Part shown: positions 7,753 through 15,643 of the stretch, one piece after another
Numbering within the stretch: position 1 is the stretch's first letter
How the letters are laid out: every line of letters begins with the position of its first letter
NCBI RefSeq assembly: GCF_001953305.1
Contig: NZ_MTFE01000010.1
Coordinates: 606,405-645,074, forward strand
Source: Cnuella takakiae
Lineage (GTDB): Bacteria > Bacteroidota > Bacteroidia > Chitinophagales > Chitinophagaceae
DNA length: 38,670 nucleotides
Reading direction: 5' to 3'
Position numbers and translations under genes: made by a program
Notes under the pieces: model-generated
Told to the model about the DNA's origin: nothing
Database searches by the model: none
Seen by the model: only the letters and a program-made list of their open reading frames with translations

Positions 7753-7868
7753 TGGTATATAATTATAAGGGTAGCTTATTTACATTAAGCAAGCGCTAAT
7801 ATAGGCTGCCGATGTTCAATTAGTTGCCCCTGCTTTAAAATTGTTGGTTAAGGGCAGGTGGTTTTACA

Positions 7869-8834
7869 TCAGATCAATCCTTCTTTCACCAGGTCGTGCA
7901 GGTGTATCATGCCCACATACTGGCCATCTTCCACTACGGCCAGGTTGGTAATGGCGTACTGGCGCATCAGGTCCAGTGCGTTTACGGCCAGCTGGTTGGG
8001 GCCAATTACTTTTGGATGCCGGGTCATGATGTCGCTGGCTGTTATCTGTTCCATTCCATTTCTTTCCAGCATGCGGCGCAGGTCGCCGTCGGTAATCACG
8101 CCGGCCAGGTGGTTGGCATCGTTTACAACCGCCGTGACACCCATCCTTTTTTGCGTCATCTCCACAATCACCTCCTTGAGGGTTGCCGTTTCCGGTACCT
8201 GTGGCTTTTCATTGTCGTGCAACAGGTCGCTTACGCGGAGGTATAGTTTTTTGCCCAAAGCCCCACCGGGGTGCAGCTTGGCAAAATCTTCCATCCGGAA
8301 GCCTTTCTGACGCATCAGGCATACCGCAATGGCATCACCCATCACCATTTGTGCGGTTGTAGATGTGGTAGGAGCAAGGTTGTTGGGACAGGCTTCCTGG
8401 TCTACCGTCGTATTAAATACATAGGCAGCATTGCGGGCCAGGTAGGAATTGGTATTGCCTACAAGGGCCATAATGGGGTTGCCAAAATTGCGGATTAGGG
8501 GCACCAGCACCTTTATTTCGGGGCTTTCCCCACTTTTGGAAATGATGATCACTACGTCTTCGGCCTGTACCATGCCCAGGTCGCCGTGAATAGCATCGGC
8601 GGCATGGAGGAAGATGGCAGGTGACCCGGTGCTGTTGAGGGTGGCCACGATCTTTTGGGCGATGATGGCACTTTTGCCGATGCCGCTGATCACAATACGG
8701 CCTTTGCAGGCAGCCAGCACTTCCATGGCCTGGGCAAAGCTATCGTCTACCAACTGCGAGAGGTTTGCGATAGCAGCGGCTTCCATGGCAATGGTGCGGC
8801 GTGCTTCCGATAAAATATGGTTGTCGGATTTCAA
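7869..8834 (-). CDS. kdsD: Arabinose-5-phosphate isomerase (KpsF/GutQ family)
   Basis: A 321-residue enzyme that converts ribulose-5-phosphate to arabinose-5-phosphate, the first step toward Kdo for lipopolysaccharide. It has an N-terminal SIS sugar-isomerase domain (about residues 30-170; VISGIGKSA, HAADAIHGDLG, ISKSGESPE, the last being the phosphate loop) and two CBS domains (about 205-320). The family linker GGALGKKL is present. The start appears to be TTG at 8834-8832, because conserved family residues begin immediately after it and no ATG lies upstream in frame. A TAATTTTG box ends only 5 nt upstream of that TTG, which suggests a nearly leaderless mRNA. Confidence 0.9.
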   Translation of the reverse strand: MKSDNHILSEARRTIAMEAAAIANLSQLVDDSFAQAMEVLAACKGRIVISGIGKSAIIAQKIVATLNSTGSPAIFLHAADAIHGDLGMVQAEDVVIIISKSGESPEIKVLVPLIRNFGNPIMALVGNTNSYLARNAAYVFNTTVDQEACPNNLAPTTSTTAQMVMGDAIAVCLMRQKGFRMEDFAKLHPGGALGKKLYLRVSDLLHDNEKPQVPETATLKEVIVEMTQKRMGVTAVVNDANHLAGVITDGDLRRMLERNGMEQITASDIMTRHPKVIGPNQLAVNALDLMRQYAITNLAVVEDGQYVGMIHLHDLVKEGLI

Positions 8835-8839
8835 GGCGG

Positions 8840-8847
8840 CAAAATTA
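8840..8847 (-). promoter_or_regulatory. -7 box immediately upstream of kdsD
   Basis: Minus strand TAATTTTG, perfect to TAnnTTTG, separated from the kdsD TTG start by the five bases CCGCC. Transcription would begin at or next to the start codon. Confidence 0.5.
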
Positions 8848-8948
8848 GCGGTTTTCCCTGCACCGCTGTTAGGGGTTAGTTAAGGATTTTAACCTTTTCG
8901 CTGTTGTTGTGCCAAACAGTCTTGCTAAATTCGCGTACCTTTTTATAA

Positions 8949-9098
8949 ATGCCCGTCGGGCAGCCATTCCTTACCCTCCAGAAAGACGAATTGATTGAAT
9001 TTGTAGCTGTAAGAAATTTGAGTGGCAGGTCCTACTGGCGATTGTCTAACCTTTTACCTTTTCCGATGCTTTGTCTAAAGCACGTAAATATTTTTTAG
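8949..9098 (+). CDS. Possible 49-residue small ORF directly upstream of recQ
   Basis: An open frame from ATG 8949 to TAG 9096-9098, ending one base before the recQ ATG (9100). It begins MPVGQPFLTLQKDELIEFVA and has an even, protein-like composition in the first half, then a Leu/Pro-rich end. I recognise no family. It could be a leader peptide coupled to recQ, or chance. The rest of the 265-bp kdsD-recQ gap shows no other gene. Confidence 0.25.
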   Translation: MPVGQPFLTLQKDELIEFVAVRNLSGRSYWRLSNLLPFPMLCLKHVNIF

Positions 9099-9099
9099 A

Positions 9100-11370
9100 A
9101 TGGCCACTACGCGCAAAAAAGTACCTAGCAGAAAAACTACCACCGCACCAACCGCAGTAACAACGATTATTACCGACACCAACCTGGACACTGCGCTCCA
9201 GGAGCATTTCGGGTTGAAACAATTTCGCGGCCAGCAGCAGGCCATCATCGAATCTCTTTTGGCTGGTAAAGACACTTTTGTGATCATGCCCACAGGCGGC
9301 GGCAAAAGCCTTTGCTACCAGCTGCCCGCTATTGTGAGCGAAGGGGTTGCCATCGTTATCAGCCCGCTCATTGCCCTGATGAAAAACCAGGTAGACCTGG
9401 TGCGCGGCTACAGCGAAAGAGATGATGTGGCGCATTTCCTGAACTCTACCCTCACCAAAAAAGAAATTAAAGTAGTACAGGAAGACCTGCAGTCCGGCCG
9501 CACCAAGCTGCTGTACGTAGCCCCTGAAACCCTTACCAAACAGGACAACCTCGATTATTTCAAGGAACTGAAGATTTCCTTCTTTGCCGTGGATGAGGCA
9601 CACTGTATTTCGGAATGGGGGCATGATTTCCGTCCCGAGTACCGCCGCCTGCGCGAAATGATGGACCAGATAGCGCCTGTGGCACCAGTGATTGCACTGA
9701 CCGCTACCGCCACACCCAAGGTGCAAAGCGATATCGTAAAAAACCTCGGTCTTCGCGAGCCTAATATTTTCATCTCTTCTTTCAACCGTACCAATCTTTA
9801 TTACGAGATCCTTCCCAAGATCAAGAAAGATGATACGCTGAAGAGCATTACCAAGTTCATTGTTCAGAATAAGGGCAAGAGTGGTATCATTTATACCCTC
9901 AACCGTAAAACCACCGAAGAACTGGCCAGCACCCTGCATGCCAACGGTGTGAAGGCGGTGGCTTACCACGCCGGTTTGGATGCCAAGCTGCGCGCCGAGC
10001 GCCAGGACCAGTTCCTGAACGAAGATGTGCAGGTGATTGTGGCTACCATCGCCTTTGGTATGGGTATCGACAAACCCGATATCCGTTTTGTGATCCACTA
10101 CAATATTCCCAAGAGTATTGAAAACTACTATCAGGAAACAGGTCGCGCCGGCCGCGACGGACTGGAAGGCAAGTGTATCCTGTACTACTCGCACAAAGAT
10201 GTAAGCAAGCTGGAACACCTGATGCGCGACAAGCCCCTGAGCGAAAGGGAAGTAGGGGCCCAGTTGATTAATGAAACCGTGGCTTACGCCGAAAGCGGTG
10301 TATGCCGCCGCAAGGTGCTCATGAGCTATTTTGGCGAAGAATACACAAAGGAAAACTGCGGTTTGTGCGACAACTGTAAGCACCCCAAGGAAAAGGTGGA
10401 AGCCAAAGAAAACGTAGTGCTGATGCTGGAAACCATCCAGGCACTGGACGAGCGTTTTGCTACCGACTACGTGGTGTTGATCACCACGGGTGTGCTGACG
10501 CCGCAAATCAAGATGTTCCGCCACGAAGGCCTCGATGTTTTCGGCAAAGGCAAAAGCCAGCCGCAGCATTACTGGAACTCCCTGATTCGCCAGATGCTGC
10601 TGGAAGACCTCCTGCACAAGGATATAGAAGAATACGGCGTACTAAAGATCACCAAGAAAGGCCAGGACTTCCTGAAGAAGCCCAAGAGCTTTACCATCGT
10701 ACTCAGTAACCTGTTTGAAGAAGCCAACGCCGATGATGAGGAAGCTTCTGCAGCCGAAAACACCGCTACCGGTGCTACTGATGAAAAGCTGTTTGAAATG
10801 CTGAAGGAGCTGCGCCAGAAAGAAGCCAAGCGCAAAGGCCTGCCGCCTTTTGTGATCTTCCTGGAAACCTCGCTGCAGGATATGGCTACGCTTTTCCCTA
10901 CAACTATTCCCGAACTGGAAAAATGTAGCGGCGTGAGCAAGGGCAAGGCCCTGCGTTATGGTAAGCCTTTTATTGAAATGGTAGCCCAGTACGTGGCAGA
11001 GAACAATATTGTAAAGCCCGACGACTTCATCATGAAGAGCGTGGTAAACAAGAGCGGCAACAAGGTGCACATTATCCAGCAGGTGGATAAGAAGATACCG
11101 CTGGAAATGATTGCCAAAGCCAAAGACCTGCGTATGGATGCCCTGCTGGAAGAAATGGAAACCATTGCAGCCAGTGGCACCAAGCTTAACCTGGATTATG
11201 CCATCGACCAGATGCTGGATGAATACGAACAGGAGGAAATCCTGGAGTATTTTAAGGGTTGTGAAGTATCCTCGCTGCAACTGGCACTGGAAGAACTGAG
11301 TGATGGTAATTACAATTGGGAACAGCTCAAGATCATGCGCATCAAGTTCCTGAGTGTATACGGTAACTAA
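9100..11370 (+). CDS. recQ: ATP-dependent DNA helicase RecQ
   Basis: A 756-residue superfamily 2 helicase that unwinds DNA 3'-5' in recombination and fork repair. Motifs in order: Walker A PTGGGKSLCYQLP (about 64-76), DEAHCISEWGHDFRPEYR (DEAH at 165-168), ALTATATP, GIIYTLNR, VATIAFGMGIDKPDIRFV, and motif VI YYQETGRAGRDG. The zinc-binding cysteines appear in CRRKVLMSYFGE and CGLCDNCKHP. A winged-helix RQC region follows, then an HRDC domain (about 565-645, GLPPFVIFLETSLQDMA), and a C-terminal tail of about 100 residues. Length is on the long side compared with E. coli (609), mainly by the tail and an N-terminal Lys/Thr-rich 28 residues. A terminator follows at 11418. Confidence 0.95.
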   Translation: MATTRKKVPSRKTTTAPTAVTTIITDTNLDTALQEHFGLKQFRGQQQAIIESLLAGKDTFVIMPTGGGKSLCYQLPAIVSEGVAIVISPLIALMKNQVDLVRGYSERDDVAHFLNSTLTKKEIKVVQEDLQSGRTKLLYVAPETLTKQDNLDYFKELKISFFAVDEAHCISEWGHDFRPEYRRLREMMDQIAPVAPVIALTATATPKVQSDIVKNLGLREPNIFISSFNRTNLYYEILPKIKKDDTLKSITKFIVQNKGKSGIIYTLNRKTTEELASTLHANGVKAVAYHAGLDAKLRAERQDQFLNEDVQVIVATIAFGMGIDKPDIRFVIHYNIPKSIENYYQETGRAGRDGLEGKCILYYSHKDVSKLEHLMRDKPLSEREVGAQLINETVAYAESGVCRRKVLMSYFGEEYTKENCGLCDNCKHPKEKVEAKENVVLMLETIQALDERFATDYVVLITTGVLTPQIKMFRHEGLDVFGKGKSQPQHYWNSLIRQMLLEDLLHKDIEEYGVLKITKKGQDFLKKPKSFTIVLSNLFEEANADDEEASAAENTATGATDEKLFEMLKELRQKEAKRKGLPPFVIFLETSLQDMATLFPTTIPELEKCSGVSKGKALRYGKPFIEMVAQYVAENNIVKPDDFIMKSVVNKSGNKVHIIQQVDKKIPLEMIAKAKDLRMDALLEEMETIAASGTKLNLDYAIDQMLDEYEQEEILEYFKGCEVSSLQLALEELSDGNYNWEQLKIMRIKFLSVYGN

Positions 11371-11417
11371 TGAAATAGCAGAGCAGCATTCTTTGTTTGA
11401 TCTGGATGTTTTTACGG

Positions 11418-11449
11418 AGCGGAAATGGATAAACCCATTTCTGCTTTTT
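11418..11449 (+). terminator. recQ terminator
   Basis: Stem AGCGGAAATGG with CCATTTCTGCT (11 pairs including one G-T), followed by TTTTTATTT. Confidence 0.75.
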
Positions 11450-11500
11450 ATTTAAGGCAGGTGAGCCAGTTATTTACTTAACTGGTTAGTGGTCAAAACT

Positions 11501-11524
11501 TTTTTGAAAAACTCTTTTCAAAAA
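11501..11524. repeat. AT-rich perfect inverted repeat upstream of tRNA-Phe
   Basis: TTTTTGAAAA and TTTTCAAAAA are exact reverse complements around ACTC. It ends 25 bp upstream of the predicted -7 box of the tRNA, so it may be a regulator-binding site or curved upstream element. Confidence 0.45.
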
Positions 11525-11549
11525 TTAGCGATTATATGTGCTAAGTCCT

Positions 11550-11557
11550 TATTTTTG
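11550..11557 (+). promoter_or_regulatory. -7 box for tRNA-Phe
   Basis: TATTTTTG matches TAnnTTTG, 26 nt upstream of the mature tRNA 5' end. No convincing -33 element at the proper spacing. Confidence 0.5.
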
Positions 11558-11583
11558 CTGCCCGTTCAGCGATGAACACGGAT

Positions 11584-11656
11584 GGTGCGGTAGCTCAGTC
11601 GGTAGAGCAAAGGACTGAAAATCCTTGTGTCGCCGGTTCGATCCCGGCCCACACCA
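11584..11656 (+). tRNA. tRNA-Phe (GAA)
   Basis: A 73-nt cloverleaf. The anticodon stem is AAGGA/TCCTT with loop CTGAAAA, giving anticodon GAA. The T arm is GCCGG-TTCGATC-CCGGC, and the D arm is GCTC...GAGC with GG in the loop. The acceptor stem GGTGCGG/CCACACC has one mismatch (C5 opposite A68). No CCA is encoded; the bases after the discriminator A are CAA. The mismatch is the only unusual point; all other features are normal for bacterial tRNA-Phe. Confidence 0.93.
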
Positions 11657-11657
11657 C

Positions 11658-11696
11658 AAAAAGATGCTTCAGATTATTCTGGAGCATCTTTTTTTT
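11658..11696 (+). terminator. tRNA-Phe terminator
   Basis: A 16-pair stem (AAAAAGATGCTTCAGA with TCTGGAGCATCTTTTT, one G-T pair), loop TTAT, followed by T residues. A very strong intrinsic terminator just behind the tRNA. Confidence 0.9.
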
Positions 11697-12136
11697 ACAC
11701 CTACTGTTCGGTTACTTTTATTGGAAGATGTTGCAGGGTCTACCTAAGTACATCACACCATCCACACTGCTACTGCACACTTTCTTTATGGTTTGGTTTT
11801 CCGCAATTCTCTCGCGGCATATTCGATGGAAACAACCAGGAATACACAACTACTTATGAGCAGGTATTTTCCAATTATGGGAAAGGCAAGTATGCATGTT
11901 ATGGTTGTGTCCATGAGTGGTGGTTGCTTTGGCCAGCGGTGCAGTTGTAACATCCTGTTATCGATACAGGATTTCCTAATGGTTATAACGGTAAGGATTA
12001 AGACCGTTTGTTAAGGGTTGGGAGTGTTGCGCTAAGGTATTAATAGCGTTGTATATATAATATTAAGTTATTGTGTTCAGGGTGATAGAATAGTACCAAA
12101 TAACCCTTTACGGGCTTGGCGTTGGCTATAAATAAG

Positions 12137-12160
12137 AACTCCCCGCGGAAGCGGGGAGTT
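12137..12160. terminator. Strong GC hairpin, probable terminator
   Basis: AACTCCCCGC and GCGGGGAGTT pair over 10 bp around GGAA. On the minus strand the stem is followed by CTTATTTA, so it best suits a transcript coming from the right, such as the broken frame at 12348-12830. Confidence 0.55.
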
Positions 12161-12347
12161 GGATCATTTCAGGCGTTTGTTGGGTTTCTCTTTTCAAGGA
12201 ATGGACGCCCTTTCTTTCAAAGGATTGGATTGGTTTTTCTTAGGAGCAACGGCTGCTTTCAAGGATATTGTACCTCCAAGGTAGGACAGGACTATGTATA
12301 TGGTATAAATATTAAGGTTTATTTGAAGTTGTTACAGGATGTATTTA

Positions 12348-12830
12348 TTAATGCCTAAGTGCAAAGCCTGAATGGGTGGTTTTCTGCAACCAGGATTGCA
12401 GTGTTTCAAAGCACAGAAATATTCCTTTTACCTTGGCGGCTTCGATGATTTTATGATCCTGTTCTTGTTGGCAATGCCAGGTAAATGAGTTGGCCGTTTA
12501 GTTGGCTCTTATCTGAATAGTCGGCTTGATGGTTCTGCGGTGCAGGGCTATGGTCTATTGTGCAATGGTTACCGTGCTGTTTGAACTTCCGGATTCCTGG
12601 TGCTTTATGTTAGGATACTTTCCAACGGTGTTATCCTTGTTTACGGAAAATGAAGGAAGTAGGGCGGAATGGCTAGTTGTTATTGTTTGAAAGCTTAATT
12701 GTTCCGTTTTGATTGGAGCTAATTGGGATAGGTATATTGTAACGGGTGGCATTTGCATAAAGCACAATTTGGTTGTGCTTAAATGACCGTTTTTCTGAGT
12801 GCATGACCTAAGTATATTTTGGTTATGCAC
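12348..12830 (-). pseudogene. Possible broken reading frame (two in-frame stops)
   Basis: One minus-strand frame runs from ATG 12830 to TAA 12348-12350 with only two stops inside: TAG at 12557-12555 and TAA at 12500-12498. The last segment (TANSFTWHCQQEQDHKIIEA and on) looks protein-like; the first part (start MHNQNILRSCTQKNG) is Ser/Thr-rich with no recognised domain. About seven stops would be expected by chance in 160 codons, which is weak support for a former gene. A hairpin lies downstream at 12137-12160. It may also be chance. Confidence 0.2.
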
Positions 12831-12870
12831 AGGATTAAAAGGCTTGACCTTTAGTATTTTAAGTCGCTTA

Positions 12871-12909
12871 TAAACAAAGAGCCGGTACTCAGTACCGGCT
12901 CTTTGTTTA
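12871..12909 (-). terminator. mnmG terminator (bidirectional palindrome)
   Basis: An 18-bp perfect arm pair (AAACAAAGAGCCGGTACT / AGTACCGGCTCTTTGTTT) around a single C. It overlaps the mnmG stop codon. The T-rich outer ends make it usable from both sides. Confidence 0.85.
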
Positions 12910-14769
12910 TCTGCCCATATACACCATTAGGATTTGTACATCGCTAGGATTAATGCCTGAAATCCGGCTGGCCTGCCCCAGGGTTTGGGGGCGCATCCGG
13001 TTCAATTTTTCCCGGGCTTCAATACTGAGCGCCTGTATCTTTTGGTAGTTGAAAGCTTCGGGGATTACCAGTTCCTCCATCTGGCGCATCCGGTCCACCA
13101 GGTCCTTTTCTTTGTCAATATAAACCTGGTATTTTACCTGGATCTCTGCCTGCTCTTTTCCCATTTCGGAAAACGGCGCTAAGCCTGCTGCAACTTTCGG
13201 TATGGCAGCTTCCATGTCCTTCAGGTTAATATTGGGACGCAGGATGATTTTTTCCATCTTCTGCTTCTCGCTGATGGGTGAGCTGCCAGCTGCTTCTAGG
13301 AAGGGGTTTGCTTCGGCAGGCTCCAGCTGTGTTTGCTTCATCCATTCTTTAACCTCGCTTACTTCATTTTGCTTCTGGATCACTTTGTCCATCCGCTCCT
13401 GTGATGCCAGTCCCATACGGTAGCTGATCTCGGTCAGGCGCAGGTCAGCATTGTCCTGACGCAGCAGGGTACGGAATTCAGCACGGGAAGTAAACATACG
13501 GTAAGGTTCCTGCGTGCCCTTGCTGATCAGGTCGTCGATGAGTACGCCGATATAAGCATCACTGCGGCGGAGGACAAAGGGTGCTTCGCCACGTACTTTG
13601 AGGTGTGCATTGATGCCAGCCATCAGTCCCTGGCAGGCAGCTTCCTCGTAACCTGTGGTGCCGTTGATTTGTCCTGCAAAGAACAGGTTCTCCAAACCTT
13701 TTGTTTCCAGGCTGTAGTTCAGCTGGGTAGGGGGGAAGAAGTCGTATTCAATGGCATAACCCGGGCGGAAGAAACGGACGTTCTCAAATCCAGGAATCAT
13801 GCGCATAGCGCTGTACTGTACCTCTTCGGGCAGGGAAGTAGAAAAGCCGTTTACATAGATCTCCACTGTATTCCAGCCTTCCGGTTCTACGAAAATCTGG
13901 TGGCGGTCTCTTTCTACAAAGCGGTTGATCTTGTCTTCAATGCTGGGGCAGTAACGCGGGCCTACACCTTCAATCCTGCCGGTATACATAGGACTTCTGT
14001 CGAAGCCTGTTTTCAACAGTTCGTGAACTGTTTCATTGGTATAGGTGATCCAACAGCTTCTTTGCTCTTTAGGTTTTGGTGTGTCCAGGTAAGAAAAGCC
14101 TACGATCTCCTCATCTCCCTTTTGTTCTTCCATCTTGGTGTAGTCAAGCGAGCGGCCGTCTACCCTTGGGGGAGTGCCTGTCTTAAGCCGATCGCTTTCA
14201 AAGCCAAGTGATACCAGTTGTTCTGTTATCCCTTCAGAAGCTTTTTCTGCTACGCGGCCACCACCCAGCCTTTTTTCACCAATATGAATCACACCGTTCA
14301 GGAAGGTTCCGTTTGTAAGTACTACGGCTTTTGCCCTGATACTGTGCCCTAAGCCGGTAACTACTCCAACAGCTTTACCTTGTTCCACAATCAACTCCCG
14401 CACCATATCCTGGTAGAATTCCAGGTTGGGTGTTTGCTCCAGGTGTTCGCGCCACTTTTGGGCAAACAACATGCGGTCGTTTTGCGTACGGGGGCTCCAC
14501 ATAGCCGGGCCTTTGGAGCGGTTGAGCATGCGGAACTGGATCATCGATTCGTCTGAAACAATTCCAGAATAACCACCCAAAGCGTCTACCTCACGCACTA
14601 TTTGGCCTTTTGCGATACCGCCCATTGCGGGGTTGCAGCTCATCTGGGCAATGGTCTGCATGTTCATGGTGATAAGCAGGGTTTTAGAACCCATATTGGC
14701 TGCTGCTGCCGCTGCCTCGCAACCTGCATGGCCGGCACCTACTACAATTACATCGTACTGGGGAAACAT
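12907..14769 (-). CDS. mnmG: tRNA uridine-5-carboxymethylaminomethyl modification enzyme MnmG (GidA)
   Basis: A 620-residue FAD protein that, with MnmE, modifies the wobble uridine of several tRNAs. FAD motif DVIVVGAGHAGCEAA is at residues 6-20. The family signatures CNPAMGGIAKGQIVREVDAL and GPRYCPSIEDKI are present, the second with one of the catalytic cysteines. FAGQINGTTGYEEAA and the MFTSRAEFR-LLRQDNAD region also match. The C-terminal helical domain binds MnmE and tRNA. Length is normal (E. coli 629). MnmE is not in the window. A TAATTTTG box sits only 4 nt before the ATG, suggesting a leaderless mRNA. A parS-like palindrome lies about 55 bp upstream. Confidence 0.95.
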   Translation of the reverse strand: MFPQYDVIVVGAGHAGCEAAAAAANMGSKTLLITMNMQTIAQMSCNPAMGGIAKGQIVREVDALGGYSGIVSDESMIQFRMLNRSKGPAMWSPRTQNDRMLFAQKWREHLEQTPNLEFYQDMVRELIVEQGKAVGVVTGLGHSIRAKAVVLTNGTFLNGVIHIGEKRLGGGRVAEKASEGITEQLVSLGFESDRLKTGTPPRVDGRSLDYTKMEEQKGDEEIVGFSYLDTPKPKEQRSCWITYTNETVHELLKTGFDRSPMYTGRIEGVGPRYCPSIEDKINRFVERDRHQIFVEPEGWNTVEIYVNGFSTSLPEEVQYSAMRMIPGFENVRFFRPGYAIEYDFFPPTQLNYSLETKGLENLFFAGQINGTTGYEEAACQGLMAGINAHLKVRGEAPFVLRRSDAYIGVLIDDLISKGTQEPYRMFTSRAEFRTLLRQDNADLRLTEISYRMGLASQERMDKVIQKQNEVSEVKEWMKQTQLEPAEANPFLEAAGSSPISEKQKMEKIILRPNINLKDMEAAIPKVAAGLAPFSEMGKEQAEIQVKYQVYIDKEKDLVDRMRQMEELVIPEAFNYQKIQALSIEAREKLNRMRPQTLGQASRISGINPSDVQILMVYMGR

Positions 14770-14773
14770 GGCG

Positions 14774-14781
14774 CAAAATTA
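14774..14781 (-). promoter_or_regulatory. -7 box immediately upstream of mnmG
   Basis: Minus strand TAATTTTG then CGCC then ATG. The match to TAnnTTTG is perfect and the gap to the start codon is 4 nt. No clear -33 element. Confidence 0.5.
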
Positions 14782-14823
14782 CAGCAATGTGCCTGCGTTG
14801 GCTTGTTAATCTATATTCTTGTT

Positions 14824-14839
14824 TGTTCCACGTGGAACA
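14824..14839. promoter_or_regulatory. parS-like ParB-binding palindrome 1
   Basis: TGTTCCACGTGGAACA is a perfect 16-bp palindrome fitting the bacterial parS consensus TGTTnCACGTGnAACA. It lies between the ybeY terminator hairpin and mnmG. parS sites load ParB for chromosome partitioning and usually lie near the replication origin. Confidence 0.75.
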
Positions 14840-14845
14840 TGGATA

Positions 14846-14880
14846 AAAGCAAAGAGCGGCTTGGTGCCGCTCTTTGCTTT
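14846..14880 (-). terminator. ybeY terminator hairpin
   Basis: AAAGCAAAGAGCGGC and GCCGCTCTTTGCTTT pair perfectly (15 bp) around TTGGT; the minus strand continues with TTATCC. It lies 7 bp beyond the ybeY stop codon, between the two parS-like sites. Confidence 0.8.
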
Positions 14881-14886
14881 GTCGTG

Positions 14887-15342
14887 CTATTTTGATGTTC
14901 CACGTGGAACGTGGAACAAATTGAGGTAGTGTTCTTCCATCTGCCGCATTATAACTTCATCTTTCTTGCTTTTATCCTTGTACCCGCAAAGGTGTAAGGC
15001 ACCGTGAAACAAAACGCGGTGGAACTCATGTTTAAACGATACGCAGAAGCTTTTGGCGTTTTCCTTTACTCTTTCAACAGAGATGTAGATGTCTGAATGA
15101 ACAGGTGCTGAACCTTGGTGGTAATGGAAAGTAATGATGTCGGTAAGGGTATCATGTTGCAGGTAGCCTTGGTTCAACTCCAGTAAGTAGGCATCAGAGC
15201 AGAATATGTAGTTGATCTCGTTGATCTCCCTGCCTTCTTGTTTGATAAGCGAGGCGATCATCTCTTTGGAACGGGTACGCTGGGGAAAGGAAAACTGGAT
15301 GTCGGCAAAATGAAAGTGGATGGGTAGCTTTTGTGCGCTCAT
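14887..15342 (-). CDS. ybeY: Endoribonuclease YbeY (rRNA maturation factor)
   Basis: A 151-residue metal-dependent RNase for 16S rRNA processing and ribosome quality control. I chose the ATG at 15342-15340 (MSAQKLPIHFHFADI), since the upstream extension has no family match. The metal motif is HGALHLCGYKDKS: His113 and His117 are kept, while the third ligand of the classic HxxxHxxxxxH motif is Asp123, a change I associate with Bacteroidota members. The core TDIITFHY and SDIYISVERV segments are normal. The last codons (HVPRGTSK) are encoded by a parS-like palindrome (14896-14911), so a DNA-binding site and the protein end share sequence. Confidence 0.9.
   Translation of the reverse strand: MSAQKLPIHFHFADIQFSFPQRTRSKEMIASLIKQEGREINEINYIFCSDAYLLELNQGYLQHDTLTDIITFHYHQGSAPVHSDIYISVERVKENAKSFCVSFKHEFHRVLFHGALHLCGYKDKSKKDEVIMRQMEEHYLNLFHVPRGTSK
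14896..14911. promoter_or_regulatory. parS-like palindrome 2, inside ybeY 3' end
   Basis: TGTTCCACGTGGAACG differs from site 1 only in the last base, and the half-site GTGGAAC is repeated immediately after (14911-14917 region, GTGGAACA). Start-to-start distance from site 1 is 72 bp. Confidence 0.65.
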
Positions 15343-15382
15343 GATTTTACAAAATTCGGAAAGGTGCTGCAAACGAATGCAG

Positions 15383-15390
15383 TAGCTTTG
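15383..15390 (+). promoter_or_regulatory. -7 box for feoA
   Basis: TAGCTTTG, matching TAnnTTTG, 16 nt before the feoA ATG. A -33 element is not clear. Confidence 0.4.
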
Positions 15391-15406
15391 GCTTTTAATT
15401 ACAGAG

Positions 15407-15637
15407 ATGAAATTATCCCAGTTGAAACAAGGGCAAAGGGCAAGGATAGAAGGGTTTGCAAGCAGCGATCTGGAGTTGAAATTGATGGAAATGGGTTGCA
15501 TCCCTGGGGAAGAAGTTGTTGTGGAACAGGTGGCTCCCTTGGGTGATCCCATCTCTATCCGCGTTGCAGGATACTCGCTTAGCCTGCGCCTGAATGAAGC
15601 CGACCAAATCTTGTTGGAACCCCTTGATAAGCATTAA
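15407..15637 (+). CDS. feoA: FeoA family protein
   Basis: A 76-residue SH3-like cytosolic protein (MKLSQLKQGQRARIEGFASS; LKLMEMGCIPGEEVVV; PISIRVAGYSLSLRLNEADQ) typical of FeoA, the small partner that aids the ferrous-iron permease FeoB. It ends 6 bp before nadD on the same strand, so the two are likely co-transcribed, an unusual pairing. The FeoB gene is about 4.5 kb away on the opposite strand. Start supported by length and by a TAGCTTTG box upstream. Confidence 0.9.
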   Translation: MKLSQLKQGQRARIEGFASSDLELKLMEMGCIPGEEVVVEQVAPLGDPISIRVAGYSLSLRLNEADQILLEPLDKH

Positions 15638-15643
15638 CCTCCT

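Larger units (their letters stand above)
11697..12870. other. Gene-poor 1.2-kb stretch between tRNA-Phe and mnmG
   Basis: No frame on either strand resembles a known protein, and the open frames are short with random-looking composition. The base composition is more AT-rich than the flanking genes. Two structures stand out: a strong hairpin at 12137-12160 and a minus-strand frame at 12348-12830 interrupted by only two stops. The position right behind a tRNA gene is a typical place for insertions, so this could be an eroded insertion, but I see no direct copy of the tRNA 3' end to mark an attachment site. Confidence 0.6.

Noticed and set aside
6817-7788. 323-residue plus-strand frame
   Set aside because: Antisense to manC, with no motif.
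9046-10617. 523-residue open frame on the minus strand
   Set aside because: Lies antisense to recQ, has no recognisable domains and a composition typical of the mirror of a GC-rich gene.
11572-11859. 95-residue frame reading through tRNA-Phe and its terminator
   Set aside because: Overlaps a structured tRNA and a terminator; not a gene.
12116-12358. 80-residue plus-strand frame in the gene desert
   Set aside because: Contains the GC hairpin at 12137-12160 and shows no family features.
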